From Sycon ciliatum (Eukaryota > Porifera > Calcarea > Leucosolenida > Sycettidae): a DNA stretch of 64,000 nt. Positions within the stretch are counted from its first letter, which is position 1; the number at the start of each line of letters is the position of its first letter. The stretch lies in assembly GCF_964019385.1 (NCBI RefSeq), contig NC_088645.1, positions 19,953,158-20,017,157 on the forward strand. The letters run 5' to 3'. Shown here one piece after another: positions 24,201 through 35,621 of the stretch. Under the pieces are notes generated by a model. The model searched no databases. It saw only the letters and a list, made by a program, of their open reading frames with translations, and was not told the DNA's origin. The position numbers and the translations under genes are program-made.

Positions 24201-27200
24201 TTGGTGGTTCTGGACGAAGGTGGGCATCTTCTGCACATCTGTTACAACTGGTAATGTGAATATCATAACAGATTGCTTCACGGCTGTAGCCCGCATCTGT
24301 TGCCGCAGAATGTCGTCGAGAAACGCGTTTGCGTGCAGCCACATTTACATTTTATGAACGCTCTAAGCCTCTATCCCTCCTCCTTCACCATAGCACGCGA
24401 GGAACAGTCTCCTTCTGCCTTTAGAACAGCTGCTGAAATGTTTCGGACATATTTAAAACTTTGGCGCGCGGGCAATATTTCAACTTCCGAGAGGAACCCC
24501 TCTAATTCCATGTGATACAGGCTATGTAGGCCAACTCTTGACTACTTCAGCAATTTTATGTGTGGTTCTCGGACAGCATGGCCAACACAACTACAGTACA
24601 GAGTACAGCACACACCTTCTTCTGGCGGTAAAGCAGCGAGCAATTCTGTAGTCAACTGAAAACACCTTACTGTCATGGCTTTCTTAGAAATGAAAAATAG
24701 CAAGTGTTTCTTCACGAATACGGAATGGTTGTTTTTCTCTCCCGCCGAGCGAAGCGAGATAGGCGAGAAATAATTTCTCGCGCAACATTTTCGGTTGTAA
24801 ATATGGCATATGGTGTGTTCTTTATCGTTTTTCCTTTCTTTTCCAAAGATATCAGCCCTCTTCTACAGGCAAAAATTAACACAATGGATTACATTGCAAT
24901 AAAACATACACTGGAGAAGAAATCAGAAAAATGCATATGTAAACCAGTGTCCCTGCCGTCCCACCCTTCATTTCTGTGCATCTTATTATTGCTTTTTTAT
25001 AAATTTTTTGCCGTGATGTGCTTGCCATGCCTACATGTTGCCAAATCGCCATTGAGGATATACACCCGGTTCTATCCCGCACTACTGCGTCCGGCGGCGC
25101 GAGGTTCTTTTCCTCGATAGCTTGGTCCAGGAAAATAAATATTACGGTCCCAATTGATTCTGAATCATGCCCTATTTCTGCTATCCGCTTGTGCACCTAT
25201 TCCATCTGAGACACTCTGTTCTCAGTACTTGCTTCCATACTTCACTCGTTACTCGGTTCACATATGGCTGCGGCCAACTACCCTTCACTTCGCGTGTTGT
25301 CGCTATAGCTGTCTATGTCTCTGTGTGTGCCAGTATTATGCAGAGCGAGAGCGTACATGACTGTATCCTACTCTTTCCATCTCCCGTAGTTCACAGTTCA
25401 ATATGGCGACTATGGGAGTAGTCACATGCCTGTAGCGCCTACGCACCCATTGCTGTACGTTTGTTTGCTTTCATTTTGTCTTACCCTCTCTCCGTAGGTA
25501 CATGTACTGTATGTATGCACCTGCACTGTGAAACCATTAAATTAATGGTGATGGTATTTTCTTTGTCAGGAGTGGCCTGCCTGGTTTCAAAGGATGTCAC
25601 AAGAAGTCGTGGCTTCGATTTACTAATTTGTACTCTTTGCATTTTTCGTGCTGTTGTGCAGATGCGTGGAGGATGTTGGCTATTTCGTCGTCTGCGTTGC
25701 TGGCGGCTAGCGTCATCCTCAACGGAGTCTTTATCGCTCTCGTTTGTCGAACGCACTCACAACTGAAGAGGACTGTCTCGAGAAAGATCAGCCTCCTACC
25801 AGCTAGCGGTGATATCCAGCGTAAGATGAGCAAGGCGAAGTTGGACGATGAAGAGATGATAGTGCCCGAGGATGATGGCGAACAGGACATAGAACAGTGG
25901 TATGAAGGCACTGAAGAAGGAGACGGTCCAACGCCAGAAAATCAACAAATATATGACACGATTCAAAACGCAGATAAGAAGGCTGACGACGATACAGGGG
26001 ACGGCAGTGCAGCACATGGTTCATCAAGTGGGGAAGGGCAGGCAGCACGAGGAAAAAAGCCAGAGAGCGAGCTGATCAAACTAGTGGAGAGGTCTGGTTC
26101 TCGCAACAGCGCCATTAGCGATTCACTCAGGATTCGGATTGCAACCACCCCTCGATCACCTCTCCGAGATTCCGTGTACAGGCAGCCGGATAGCCCGTTG
26201 CCCCAGATAGCAGCCTACGAAGTACCAGTTGAAGCTCTGCGTGGCTCTCTACGTGGCTCATTCCGAAATTCAGTCCTGGCACACGACACGGACGACCCCG
26301 TACCAGACGAGTTTGGATCTTCCGAATCTGAGGCTGGCGACACTTACACATATGCGGCAGTGAGTGAGGCACCCATCTACGACGATATCGTTATCAAAGT
26401 GACGGGAGTTGAAGATCACGGAACAAGCACAAAGATCTGCGATGATGATATTCCCGACATACCCCTTTCCTCCAGTGACGATGATGAAAGCGTGCGGGAC
26501 ACGACAGCCGGTGATACTGAGCAAAACCATACGCCTGTGTTGTACGACGCTGTCCCAAATCAAAAGGGTGGTGCGGAGAATGACGAGGCCGACTCACAGG
26601 AAGAGGACAACTATGACACGCCTGCCAAGGACGAAGAAAACGCCACGGACACGTCGCCCACGAGTGTGGCTCATGCCGAAGACCAGAATACGACAAGCGA
26701 CACAGCTGATGGTGCTCTACTGTATTCAGTAATACCAGCCGGAAAAGACCAGGAAGGTGCACCCAGCAGTGGCACTGTCTCACCAACAGTCGAAACCACC
26801 ACCATCAAAGCCAATCATCCAATCGCAGCTGATCACAGTGAGGATGCGACGGGGGAACCTGGCACAGCAGGGGAGGACATATATGAAGCGTTGGAAGGTA
26901 ATGATGAGCAGAACGGTACTTACCAGGCGTTATCCACAGCAATGTCTTCTGTGGACGATTACACCAGCTCGAAAATGGCAGAGGAGCTTGTCGATCCAGC
27001 GAACACGTATCAGGCAGTTACGCCGTCACGTGCAGGCAGCATATACCAGTCACTGGCCAAATCGAAAGGGCATAGTGAAGGCCGAGCTGCAGAGGAACTC
27101 ACCGACCCAACGAACACCTACGAAGCACTCACGCCATCGAGGGCCGGCAGTGTGTACCAGTCCCTGGCCAAGACTCGCTCCAGCTCACAGCCCGCCTCCA

Positions 27201-27268
27201 ACACGCCTCTCAACGCGTCTGGTCCTTCCGAATCAGCCCTGAATCCCTACATGCTGATGTCTGAGTAG
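16863..27268 (+). CDS. array gene 4: single-TM protein with three tandem ITAM-like units
   Basis: Four exons: 16863-16920 (leader with AAKLLIITTCLL), 18748-18819 and 19040-19093 (mini-exons), and 25662-27268 (TM/tail). All three introns are phase 1 and the joined frame gives 596 residues. The ectodomain of about 43 residues is Ser/Thr-rich and includes SCTSNC, its last Cys eight residues before the Trp of DAWRMLAI. The helix holds ASVILN. The acidic tail of about 500 residues has DSEAPIYDDI-type pairs and ends in three ITAM-like units: YEAL-x9-YQAL (about 26882-26935), YQAV-x8-YQSL (about 27006-27053) and YEAL-x8-YQSL (about 27120-27167). The last two sit in a duplicated 38-residue block with TPSRAGS between the tyrosines. 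This resembles the three-ITAM tail of CD3-zeta in arrangement only. The last intron is 6.6 kb and has been invaded by an LTR pair, a large fold-back and other repeats; exons could have been missed there. Confidence 0.75.
17410..17535. repeat. dispersed repeat family B, copy 2
   Basis: Lies in intron 1 of array gene 4 and is closest to the copy near 43 kb (GAGTAGATCAGACC, GGTCAAAGACC, AATCCCATT). Confidence 0.55.
19320..19382. repeat. CA microsatellite
   Basis: About 30 perfect CA units, preceded at 19199-19213 by a poly-C run. Intronic in gene 4. Confidence 0.95.
19962..21151. mobile_element. short non-autonomous LTR element (TRIM-like)
   Basis: Two direct repeats of 245 bp each (19962-20206 and 20907-21151) start TTGTAACGGAATCTCAGCC and end TTCACAA. 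They differ at only a handful of positions and flank 700 bp with no coding capacity. The internal part is CA/AAC-rich and contains twice the short palindrome AGAGCCGACGCTCT. Equal repeat lengths and a short non-coding interior fit a terminal-repeat retrotransposon in miniature. GA microsatellites lie on both flanks and blur any target-site duplication. I see no clear primer-binding site, so a simple tandem duplication of a 245-bp unit around unrelated DNA cannot be excluded. Confidence 0.65.
21163..21290. repeat. GA microsatellite
   Basis: Long GA run with a few interruptions, followed by GATA units, immediately downstream of the second LTR-like repeat. Confidence 0.95.
21671..22537. mobile_element. 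0.87-kb fold-back element
   Basis: The left arm (about 21671-22071) and right arm (about 22134-22537) are inverted copies over about 400 bp with few mismatches. They begin AAAGGGGAAGTTAAGGCA and end with its complement. The loop of about 60 bp contains the palindrome ACTCGAGTTGAACTCGAGT. Non-coding; lies in the last intron of gene 4. Confidence 0.85.
22994..23522 (+). pseudogene. decayed coding-like fragment inside the gene 4 intron
   Basis: Two consecutive stretches read like protein. The first, about 23063-23223, contains GDTGDITDAELHDWAVSAE and ends VNVAVTT-stop, with an in-frame TAG upstream after GLAE. The second, 23202-23522, is in another frame and contains SSYELLLLSKGETPAEK, then a basic Ser-rich stretch, then a stop. 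They overlap in different frames and no splice sites clearly join them. They may be a broken exon of an unrelated gene or of an older array member. The family is not recognised. Confidence 0.3.
24755..25350. repeat. dispersed repeat, copy 2 (interrupted)
   Basis: The blocks TTTCTCGCGCAACATTTTCG (about 24772) and GGCTGCGGCCAACTACCC (about 25267) match the repeat at about 4990-5160, in the same order but split by about 430 bp. Confidence 0.5.
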
Positions 27269-27904
27269 GTTATAGTGTACGATGGTCAACGGTATGGCGT
27301 GGATTGCACATTAGTTTGTTGCGTAACGAACTTGAAGCAACCTGCTACCAATAATCAAAATTTGAAAATACTCGCTTGCCCCCTTTTTAATGATTCATTG
27401 AAATGATAAGTACATTTAGCCGAAATTACGATGTCCATACCCTCCAGTTGGTTACCTCTTTGTAGCTTGACAATAATGTTAGAGTTTACAATTGTAATTA
27501 GGTATGGTGATGCAGGTCTCGAAGAGTACGTATCGCAGATCAGGAAATGCTGAGTTAATCATAGCTGCTTTTCCTTTACGGGCTTTACTTGTTAATATTA
27601 TGTGTCCAATTTGTGTTCATGCACTTTGAGGTATCAACTTTACGTTCCATTGTGTAGGTACAGTTCCAACGTACGAATCCATGTAAATTCTTCTTCTGAG
27701 ATCCATAATGATCACGGTATGTTCTACATTGATAATCAATCACTGTGCACATAGCTTTGTTGATTTTCGTTCTATTATGTGTTTCGCCAAAGCTGATGCC
27801 TTCGCTATTCACTGAATTCAAAAATGAAAACATCATGGCTTAGATGGTGTTCAATGCGCAACACGAACACCCATCATGAAGAATTATGAACGAATCAACT
27901 GTGA
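27269..27904. other. 3' flank of array gene 4
   Basis: AT-rich, presumably 3' untranslated region and spacer. No clear AATAAA close to the stop, and no exon seen. Confidence 0.35.
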
Positions 27905-28660
27905 GTGGGGCCCTATCAGAGTGGTCCCCTTATAAGAGTGGTGCCCCCATCAGAGTGCCCCCTATCAGAGTGGTCCCCCCATCAGAGTGCCCCCCCCCCT
28001 ATCAGAGTGGTCCCCTTAAAAGAGATATTCCCCTATCAGAGTGCCCCCCTCCCTATCAGAGATGTCCCCTTATCAGAGTGGTGCCCTTATCAGAGTGGTC
28101 CCCTTACAAGAGATGTCACCTTATCAGAGTGGTCTCCCTATCAGAGTGGTCCCCTATCAGAGTGGTCCCCTTATCATAGGGGCCTCCCTATCAGAGTGGT
28201 CCCCCTGGTCAGTGTGGTCCCCTTATCAGTATGGCCCCCTATCAGAGTGGTCCCCTTATAAGAGAGGTCACTGTGTCAGAGTGGTCCCCTCTCCGAGTGG
28301 TCCCCTTAATTAATAAGAGAGGTCCCCGTATCAGAGTGGTCCTATTCCCACAGTGATCCCCCCTATCAGAGTGGTCCCCTTATAAGAGATGTTCCCTTAT
28401 CAACGTGGTCCCTTATCAGAGTGGTCCCCTTATCAGAGTGGTCCCCCTATCAGAGTGGCCCCCTATCCGATTTCCCCTGTCAGAGTGGTCCCCTTATCAG
28501 AGTGGTCCCCCTATCAGAGTGCCCCCCTCCCCTATCCGAGTGGTCCCCTTATCAGAGTTGTCCCCCTATCAGAGTGCCCCCCGCCCCTATCAGAGTGATC
28601 CCCTTACCAGAGTGGTACCCTTAGCCCTATCAGAGTGGTCCCCTTATAAGAGATGTCCCC
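27905..28660. repeat. 17-bp satellite array
   Basis: More than 40 imperfect copies of a unit close to CCCCTTATCAGAGTGGT, with variants CCCCCTATCAGAGTG and CCCCTTATAAGAGATGT. Because 17 is not a multiple of three and the unit contains no stop in any phase, all three plus-strand frames stay open for about 90-120 codons. These open frames are an artefact of the repeat, not genes. Confidence 0.95.
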
Positions 28661-30328
28661 GCTTCAAGTTGAAAACTTGTGGATTTTAACGCAATACGGA
28701 AGAGAGAAACTGAAACCCATGCGCCAATGAACCAGGGGGTAAATGTGCAAAGCTGCTGCAAAGCTGTTTATAGGTTCACACTTCTCGTGTTTGTCACCAA
28801 TCTCCAACCAAAGAATGTGGGACACGTTCACATACATCGATATTGATCCATTCTCGGTATGTGCCCTGGTGCAAGGCTCGCTATGTTTTGTTGCAAGTAA
28901 AGAAGCCTAACTTTGATGCTTTGAGCTGGAAATATCCTTTGTCGTTCATCACCTCATGCCCTACTTGTCTTTGTACATACTGAAGAAGAGGTTGGTGCGA
29001 CTTCGGCGATAGTAGGGACCACGAGCTCCCATGAAGGGAGCAATACACTTTTCTCCTAGTAGTAGTACTGTTATTTCAATCAAATGAACTCCTCGATAGC
29101 CACATTGCCTCTGGGTCATTACATAATAATAAATAATCAGAATTCGATAACCGCAATCAATAAAACTAGCTGAACCGATTGATTGCGGTTATCAAATTAT
29201 TGTCTCCTCGCCGTGTGTTTAATCAGAATTCATTAGAATATATTGCGATCGGTTCGACCAGTACTCGAAGTAGCTCGAAGTTCCGCTGAATAGATCCACC
29301 AAGATCAAAACAGTTCTCTGTCTGATGATCGAGTAACATCGATATTGATATACAAATAGAAGCATGCATAAGTCGATAATAATTGTTCTTTAATTAATAC
29401 CTCCAGTAGTTGTATTGACACGATATAAAGGATTTTCGATCATCTCGCGCACTTTGCGGCGGGCTGAATGAAGCTCTCTCCCAAGGACTTGAGCAGCGGA
29501 GAATGCAATTTGCGCATAAGTATAAGCATAGACCCAGGGGGAGTGGAACGAGTATGACTGTGTGGTAATATTGGAAAAAAACTTAGCATTTTAGATTTAC
29601 GTGCCAATGTTTTATTTTTCTATTTTAATTAAAATTCAAAAAACAACAACAATGGGTATCCCTTTGACATTTGCTCCCGGGTATGGTAGATTGCATAACG
29701 ATTGATCTAGGTTGCGTTTCACAGGAACAAGAGCGGGTGTTATTGGCTATTGATCGGTGTACAAGTTCTTTCCAGCTGTGCTCTCGGGATTGTAATGGAC
29801 ATGGAAATTGGCGGATGATGGGAATTGGACAGTAAATAAGAATGTCATTCTTGACCCTACGTATCTGCCAATAAGGGCACTTTAGCATCCGCAAAGCCTG
29901 GAATCAATTCCCATTCGGAGGCCGAAATAGGAAGCTAGTAACATTCTTACCGGCATTTCCCGTTTTGCACAATCACAAGCGAGGTTACCTGCACAAGCGA
30001 GGTTACCTGCACAAGCGAGGTTACCAGGACTTTCAAATTCCACGCGGCTACCTTAATAATCAAGCAGCTGTTGTGATCGGATTTATGCAGAGATTGCCTG
30101 TCCACAGATAATATAATACAACATTAATCAGCCGACTCTGTGACCTATTGTTGCTTCATAAACAACTTCAATTAAAAAAAATAGCGCAGAATATTGAGTT
30201 GAAAGCTGTCCCGCGTCGATTGTCTTCTTCCCGTCTTCAAATCTAGTTTACTCCACGATCCCGAGCTTTGGCGGTCTTGTGTGGCATGAGGAGCAAGTCA
30301 GTCAGAGAGGATCGGACGGGTCGGAACT
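28661..30328. other. interval upstream of array gene 5
   Basis: AT-rich spacer. A short inverted pair (ATTGCGGTTATC near 29140 and 29185) and an 18-bp triple repeat at 29974-30030 are the only structures seen. The promoter of gene 5 presumably lies at its right end. Confidence 0.35.
29974..30030. repeat. 18-bp tandem repeat, three copies
   Basis: Three adjacent copies of CACAAGCGAGGTTACCTG, the last diverging at its end. Confidence 0.85.
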
Positions 30329-32634
30329 ATGCTCAAACGTCGTAGACCTTCCTGTTCTGTTCGCCATGAATCTAAGTCGATCGAGGTGTGGGCTGTGTGC
30401 CTTGCGTGTTTCGTCACCTCTTGTGGAGGTGAGTTTAACCGTATGTCTGACTCCCTTATGTGAATAAGAAAGAATCAGACTGCAGGTCTGCTTTTTCAAA
30501 CACGAAAAGATTTATGCAAGTCACAGGCTCAGGCTGTGGGCGGTAGAAATTAAAATCACTCATTTCGTTGTGCTTTTCTGTAGTCTCGGCAGATGGGACC
30601 GGTGTTCTGGCGAAGACTTCATCTTCATGCAGCATAGAAGGTAATATTCTTGTATAACGTCTTTGAAAACAAATGAAAACATACTTGCAAGATGCAAAGG
30701 GGAATTTGAACGCAAAACCTTATAATTATAATACATTCGGCACGCAAACGATGATTATGCCATTGTTTATAAGTCCAACATACTGTAATCTATAAGTCCA
30801 ACATAATAATTAATGTGAGAATGAATGTCTGCATCTTGCTGTATATGTAATAAGTTTTTCCACTTCTTCGGAAAAGGCGCTGAGCTCAGGGTAGAAGTAG
30901 AGTTTGTACACCAAGTATACCCTTTGCGTGTTCGTGATCTATTCTCTTTCAGAGCTACAGCGGTGGAGGACAATGGCCATCTCGGTCACCTGTATCGCAG
31001 TTGTCAGTATATTGGGGAATCTCGCTGTGCTGCATAAGCTGCACCTCGCCCAAGTCGAACGTAGGAAGTTTGACCGGTTGCTTGGAGAAATTATACAGCA
31101 ACCAAAGACATCACCAACTCATTTGGAGGGAATCCGGGAAGACGAGGAAGACTCAGATTTTCAAACCGTGTATTGTTCGCTCGACAACCCATCAGACAAA
31201 AGCACCAAAAGCCGCTCGCGACAGCAAATGGAAGTGGATAACTCCACAATTGGAGATGAAGATAATGATGATGAGGATACGAGAACTTTATATGAGTCGG
31301 TTGATTTGTCCTCCTCACGGCGCGGTTCAAGAATCAGCGGGGCACGTTTAAGATATGGCCGTTCTGCCAAGGTGCTTCAGAGGGCAATTAGCTCACTCAG
31401 TAATCAGGACGGAGCACGCAGACCAACGAGCAGCAGCATATACGAAGTTCTGACGGGGCCAACAAGGCGCGATAGACAGCACGGATACATTGAAATGAGT
31501 GATATGCTGGTGAGCAACACAAGCAGCAACATCACTCCATACACGACTGCCGAGACCAGCCAGGCTGATGTGTGCTATGCCCCACTTACAGAAAGCGCGA
31601 TGAGACCAGAGAACGGAGCCAGTAGTAGCCAGCCAGTATCTTCTAAGCGTACAGACAAAATTGGACTACCGGATGGGCTCATGGACAAAGCATGCAGTGT
31701 GATCACTCCTTACACAACTGCTGATACCACCCAGGCTAGTTCGCACTATGCCCCACTGACGCCAAGCGTGAAGGAAGTAGGGGACTCCACTGACGGTAAT
31801 CTCGCGGCATCTGATGATCGCTCGGAGCCAGTTGGACAATTCTCCGAACGCGACGTGCCTGTGGACGAAGGAAGTAGTGACTTCTCCCCATACACAAATG
31901 CTGATAACAACCAAGATGCTGCGACCTACGCGCTACTAGCAACAAGCGGAATTTACGCAGACGAATCCACCGGCAGCAACTTCGAAGCAACATCTGTGCG
32001 TTCGGAGCAAGTGGGACCATTCCGCGACCGAGATGTACTCATAGACAACACGCCCAGCGACCTCACTCCATACACAACTGCTGACACTACTGCAGCTGAT
32101 GCATACTACACCCTGTTGACAAAAAGCGGGATGATACCAGGCGAATTTACCGGCCGTAAACTCGACGCATCTTCTCTGCGTTCAGAACAAGTTGGATCAT
32201 TGTCCGACCACGGCATGCCTGTGGGGAACACATGCAGTGATATCAATCCCTACACAACTGCTGACACTACAGAAGCGGATGCGTACGATTCGCCTCCAAC
32301 TACAAACGCGATCAAAACAAAGGAAACTACCGGTAGTAACCTCGCAGCATCTTCCCTGCGCTCGGAGCAAGTTGGATCATTCCCCGACCGAGATGTGTCT
32401 GTGGACAAATCAAGCAGTGACGTCTCTCCGTACACAACTGCTGATACCACGCAAGCTGAAGCGTACTATGTCCCGCTAACACCAACCGTTATGAAGCTTG
32501 AGGAATCCACAGGCAGTAATCTCGAAGCACCTGTGCGTTCGGAGGTAGTGGGACCACTTCCAGATCGTATGGCTGCAGGCCCTGATACTCAACAGAACAC
32601 TGTACGCATCAGATCTGAATCGCCAGGAACATAA
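30329..32634 (+). CDS. array gene 5: single-TM protein with six 60-residue tyrosine repeats
   Basis: Exons 30329-30428 (leader with VWAVCLACFV), 30584-30640 (57-nt mini-exon ending SSSCSIE) and 30953-32634 (TM/tail), phase 1 throughout, 612 residues. The ATG at 30329 is preferred because it gives the family phase at the donor; the later ATG at 30366 does not. The single ectodomain Cys lies eight residues before the Trp of ELQRWRTM, and the helix holds VSILGN. The early tail has VYCSLD, LYESV and YEVL-x11-YIEM. Then come six repeats (31.53-32.58 kb), the last five at exactly 180-bp spacing. Each has PYTTADTT, and after eight residues from the first YxxA a second tyrosine, usually YxPL or YxLL. 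Repeat five has lost the second hydrophobic position (YDSP). The frame stops at 32634, just before a shifted frame that ends in the family C-terminus. Confidence 0.8.
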
Positions 32635-32882
32635 TTACCAATGCAGAGGTTGACACCGCTCAGCGTACTGTAACAGGAAGAAACCCTTTGAAAGGTACTG
32701 CGCGCAAAAATGAAACGGAGAGGCGAAAATCCGATGAGTACTATCAGCCACTGGAGTGGCTGTTCCCCGCTTCAGATGAAGATGACAGTCAACGCAGACG
32801 TAGCATTCCTTCACCAGAATCCACAGCCTCCGTGTCTGATACACACTCACACTCTTCCGGTATTTACCTGCAATTGTCATAG
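32627..32882 (+). pseudogene. out-of-frame C-terminus of array gene 5
   Basis: Directly after the gene 5 stop, another frame is open to TAG at 32880-32882. It ends SHSSGIYLQLS, matching the C-termini of gene 7 (NSSDYYLQLL) and gene 6 (HSSNDYLQLT). It also contains DEYYQPLEW. Either a one-base indel separates it from the main frame, or a small phase-1 intron (possible donor near 32567, acceptor AATGCAG near 32646) joins it. Confidence 0.5.
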
Positions 32883-32980
32883 GCTAGCAACCACGTTTGT
32901 AAAATGCTCTTGCAGCACGAAACGTACTAGTACTGCAAAGTGCATAATTTTCCATACCGATATCCATGAAGACCCACCCA

Positions 32981-33236
<256 letters not shown>

Positions 33237-35503
33237 CGCACACACATGAAAAAAACCAGACCCGCACAGTGTACGTACATGCAATTGTACCATCACACCC
33301 CATTGTGTGTTATGATTTGAAATTCGGTGAACGGTGCCTTAACGGTCAGCGTTAGTTTATCATTCCTTGTCAGCCATGATACACTTTGGGCCCATCGTTT
33401 TAGGTTTATACCTGTACCTGACTCGTACGCTATGGCTCTTCTCAGTACCTATCACCTTGCTTTCTCTTATGTTGAGGCTGCCTGTTTTGGAGCCATCAGT
33501 TGCCTGATGATCGTAAATACATGAAACTAGGAGTTACAACCCAGCCCTCCCCTCTCTCTCTCTCTCTTCAGTTTAGGCTTGTACAATAGTTTTGGACAGG
33601 ATTGTAGACAACATGGGCGTATGTGCTTCGAAGAATATTATCCATTTATGCAACATATTTCCACCCTTGATAACGAAAATATCACTGTTTATGTCTTGGA
33701 TTACTTAACGCTGTAGCCTGTGTTGAATTTCAGAAAAAATGCATTTTACATCCTTTTCTAACGCATATTTTTCAGAACCAATGCCATACTCACAATAATT
33801 CCTTTGGAAATGCCGTTAGTTCAAATCTGTCCTTGCCCTACAATTGGAGATGACAGTGAACTAGATGGTGAACCACCCAGCATGTACGATGTCGGAAGAT
33901 CCCGAAACGCTTGAGCCATGACAACCAATCGCAGAGTTTTGCTTGTGTGGTTCTGGCGTCCCTGAGGGAACGTGGCGGAAAATTCAATCAATATCCATCA
34001 ACCGGCATGTGATATCAGGAAGGATGTATGACGGACATTACGGATTATCCACACGCACAGGTGAAAAGGGATAGCTCTCTTCTCTGTCGGTCATATCGTT
34101 TACACATTATGCCTCCGAAGGTCATCGAGCAAAGTCTGTCGATTCAGGTGCATGCAAAATACATACATATACTTGTAATGTACAAAAGTGATCTTAACAA
34201 ATTCTAAATGTATGCAAACAAACATGTGAAGAAGAGGTTGGCACGCATTCGGCGATAAAAGCAACACACAATTTTGGAAACAAACAACTGGTTATATTGT
34301 GATGAAAGACCTCGCACGGCGTAGTGAATCTTCCCGTGCAGCTCGGCATCTGGGTAAGAAATTGGAGGTCTCATGGCTTCCGATTAATATCTGAACATTC
34401 TTGCAGGCTTCCTATCGATATGGCTATTTGAAGTACATAGTACAATCATCGTTCACATGGTATTATACATGCAAACGAGGGAAATATTAATAGCGAAGGA
34501 AAGGAAGAAAATATATCGAAGGCGCCGGTTATAAAAACCGACTACTAGCCACCCACAATTCAGCTAGCAGTACACGGCACATTGTTGCTATGGTTAATCA
34601 AAGATATTTCTCGAACCAATATCACCGCAAGAATGGATTGATGGACCTGATAGAGCAATGAAGTAAAGGAGTCATCATCAATAAATGACAAGGAGGTTCG
34701 AATCCGTTGATCACCGAGCTGCAGAGAGTGCTCAATGTCAAAAACAGAGCTTAGTACATAGCAGACTCAGCCTAGGACGTTCAGGTTGGTTGTAACTCTG
34801 AGTTTCATGACGCTAGGCAATCATCAGACAACTGATGCTGGACGTTTACCCAGCAGTACGCTTATAAACACATAGGTAGGGCCACAAGCATAAACAAATT
34901 TAGCGCCACAAGCAAGTTCAGTTACTTCTGTAGAGGATGGCTAGGCTGATATTAGCCAAGTAAATTCTCTTTCACCAGCTGTCTGAACTGCACTCTCATT
35001 GTTATACTCGATAATTATGGCGAGCGAAGGCGTTCTTGAGTGCCGTGGAAACCGGAAAACTGGTGATATTTATCTGTGAGAGGCGTATAACACGTGTCCT
35101 GCCATCTGCTAGTACAGTGTTACCACCTGTGTACCAGTAGTGGGTATGGATGTTTTCTAGCAGTGCCGTTGGCAGCTTGCAGTAATACCGCTCTACTACA
35201 GGACCCACGACTTAGGGAGTTGGGTGTGTAGCTCCATGGTATGGGCTGGCTGGCGCGTGAGTCCGATCTGCTCGGGGTCTGTTTGGGTTTGATTAATTGC
35301 ATGGAAAATATTAATGTGAATGATTAGAAGTTGAGACCGTACAGGGAGTGAAGTAGCGCAGCATAGCAGAGTTGCGGTTATCGGTACGAACGCAGCCCAT
35401 AACTCGATGTTTGTAGGATACGTTCAGTGCAGCAATGGCCGAATGGAGCTGTAAGCGTTGCTGGACAAGTTTGACGTACAGTTATTGGCTGTGCAGGATT
35501 GCT
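33237..35503. other. interval between array genes 5 and 6
   Basis: No exon was recognised. The right-hand part, from about 35099, is similar to the region upstream of gene 7 (from about 39254), for example in CCACCTGTGT-CCAGT and GTTTTCTAG. This shows that the 5' flanks were duplicated with the genes. Confidence 0.45.
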
Positions 35504-35511
35504 ATATAAAA
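35504..35511 (+). promoter_or_regulatory. possible TATA box of array gene 6
   Basis: TATATAAAAG with surrounding GCAGGAT and AGTGCC, about 118 nt before the gene 6 ATG. The matching place before gene 7 (about 40022-40040) reads GCAGGATCGGGCAATAAAAG, a weakened version. Confidence 0.45.
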
Positions 35512-35621
35512 GTGCCAGCTGCAGTCAGTGAAGCCCACAGTACGATATACATGTACATGTACCGTAAAATGAGTTCTTGAATTCCTCAGATGTAGTGCAC
35601 GGTGTTCAGGTTACTTTCAAG

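Noticed and set aside
24704-25120. 138-residue frame with hydrophobic stretches
   Set aside because: Overlaps a dispersed repeat that also occurs at about 5.0 kb, has no family signature and is out of context with the gene 4 intron.
27886-28689. Three overlapping open frames of about 70-120 codons in the 17-bp satellite
   Set aside because: All frames are open because the repeat unit contains no stop; no start context, splice sites or domain.
30366-30428. Alternative gene 5 start at the ATG at 30366
   Set aside because: Its frame reaches the donor in phase 0, which does not fit the phase-1 mini-exon, and its product lacks a clear hydrophobic core.
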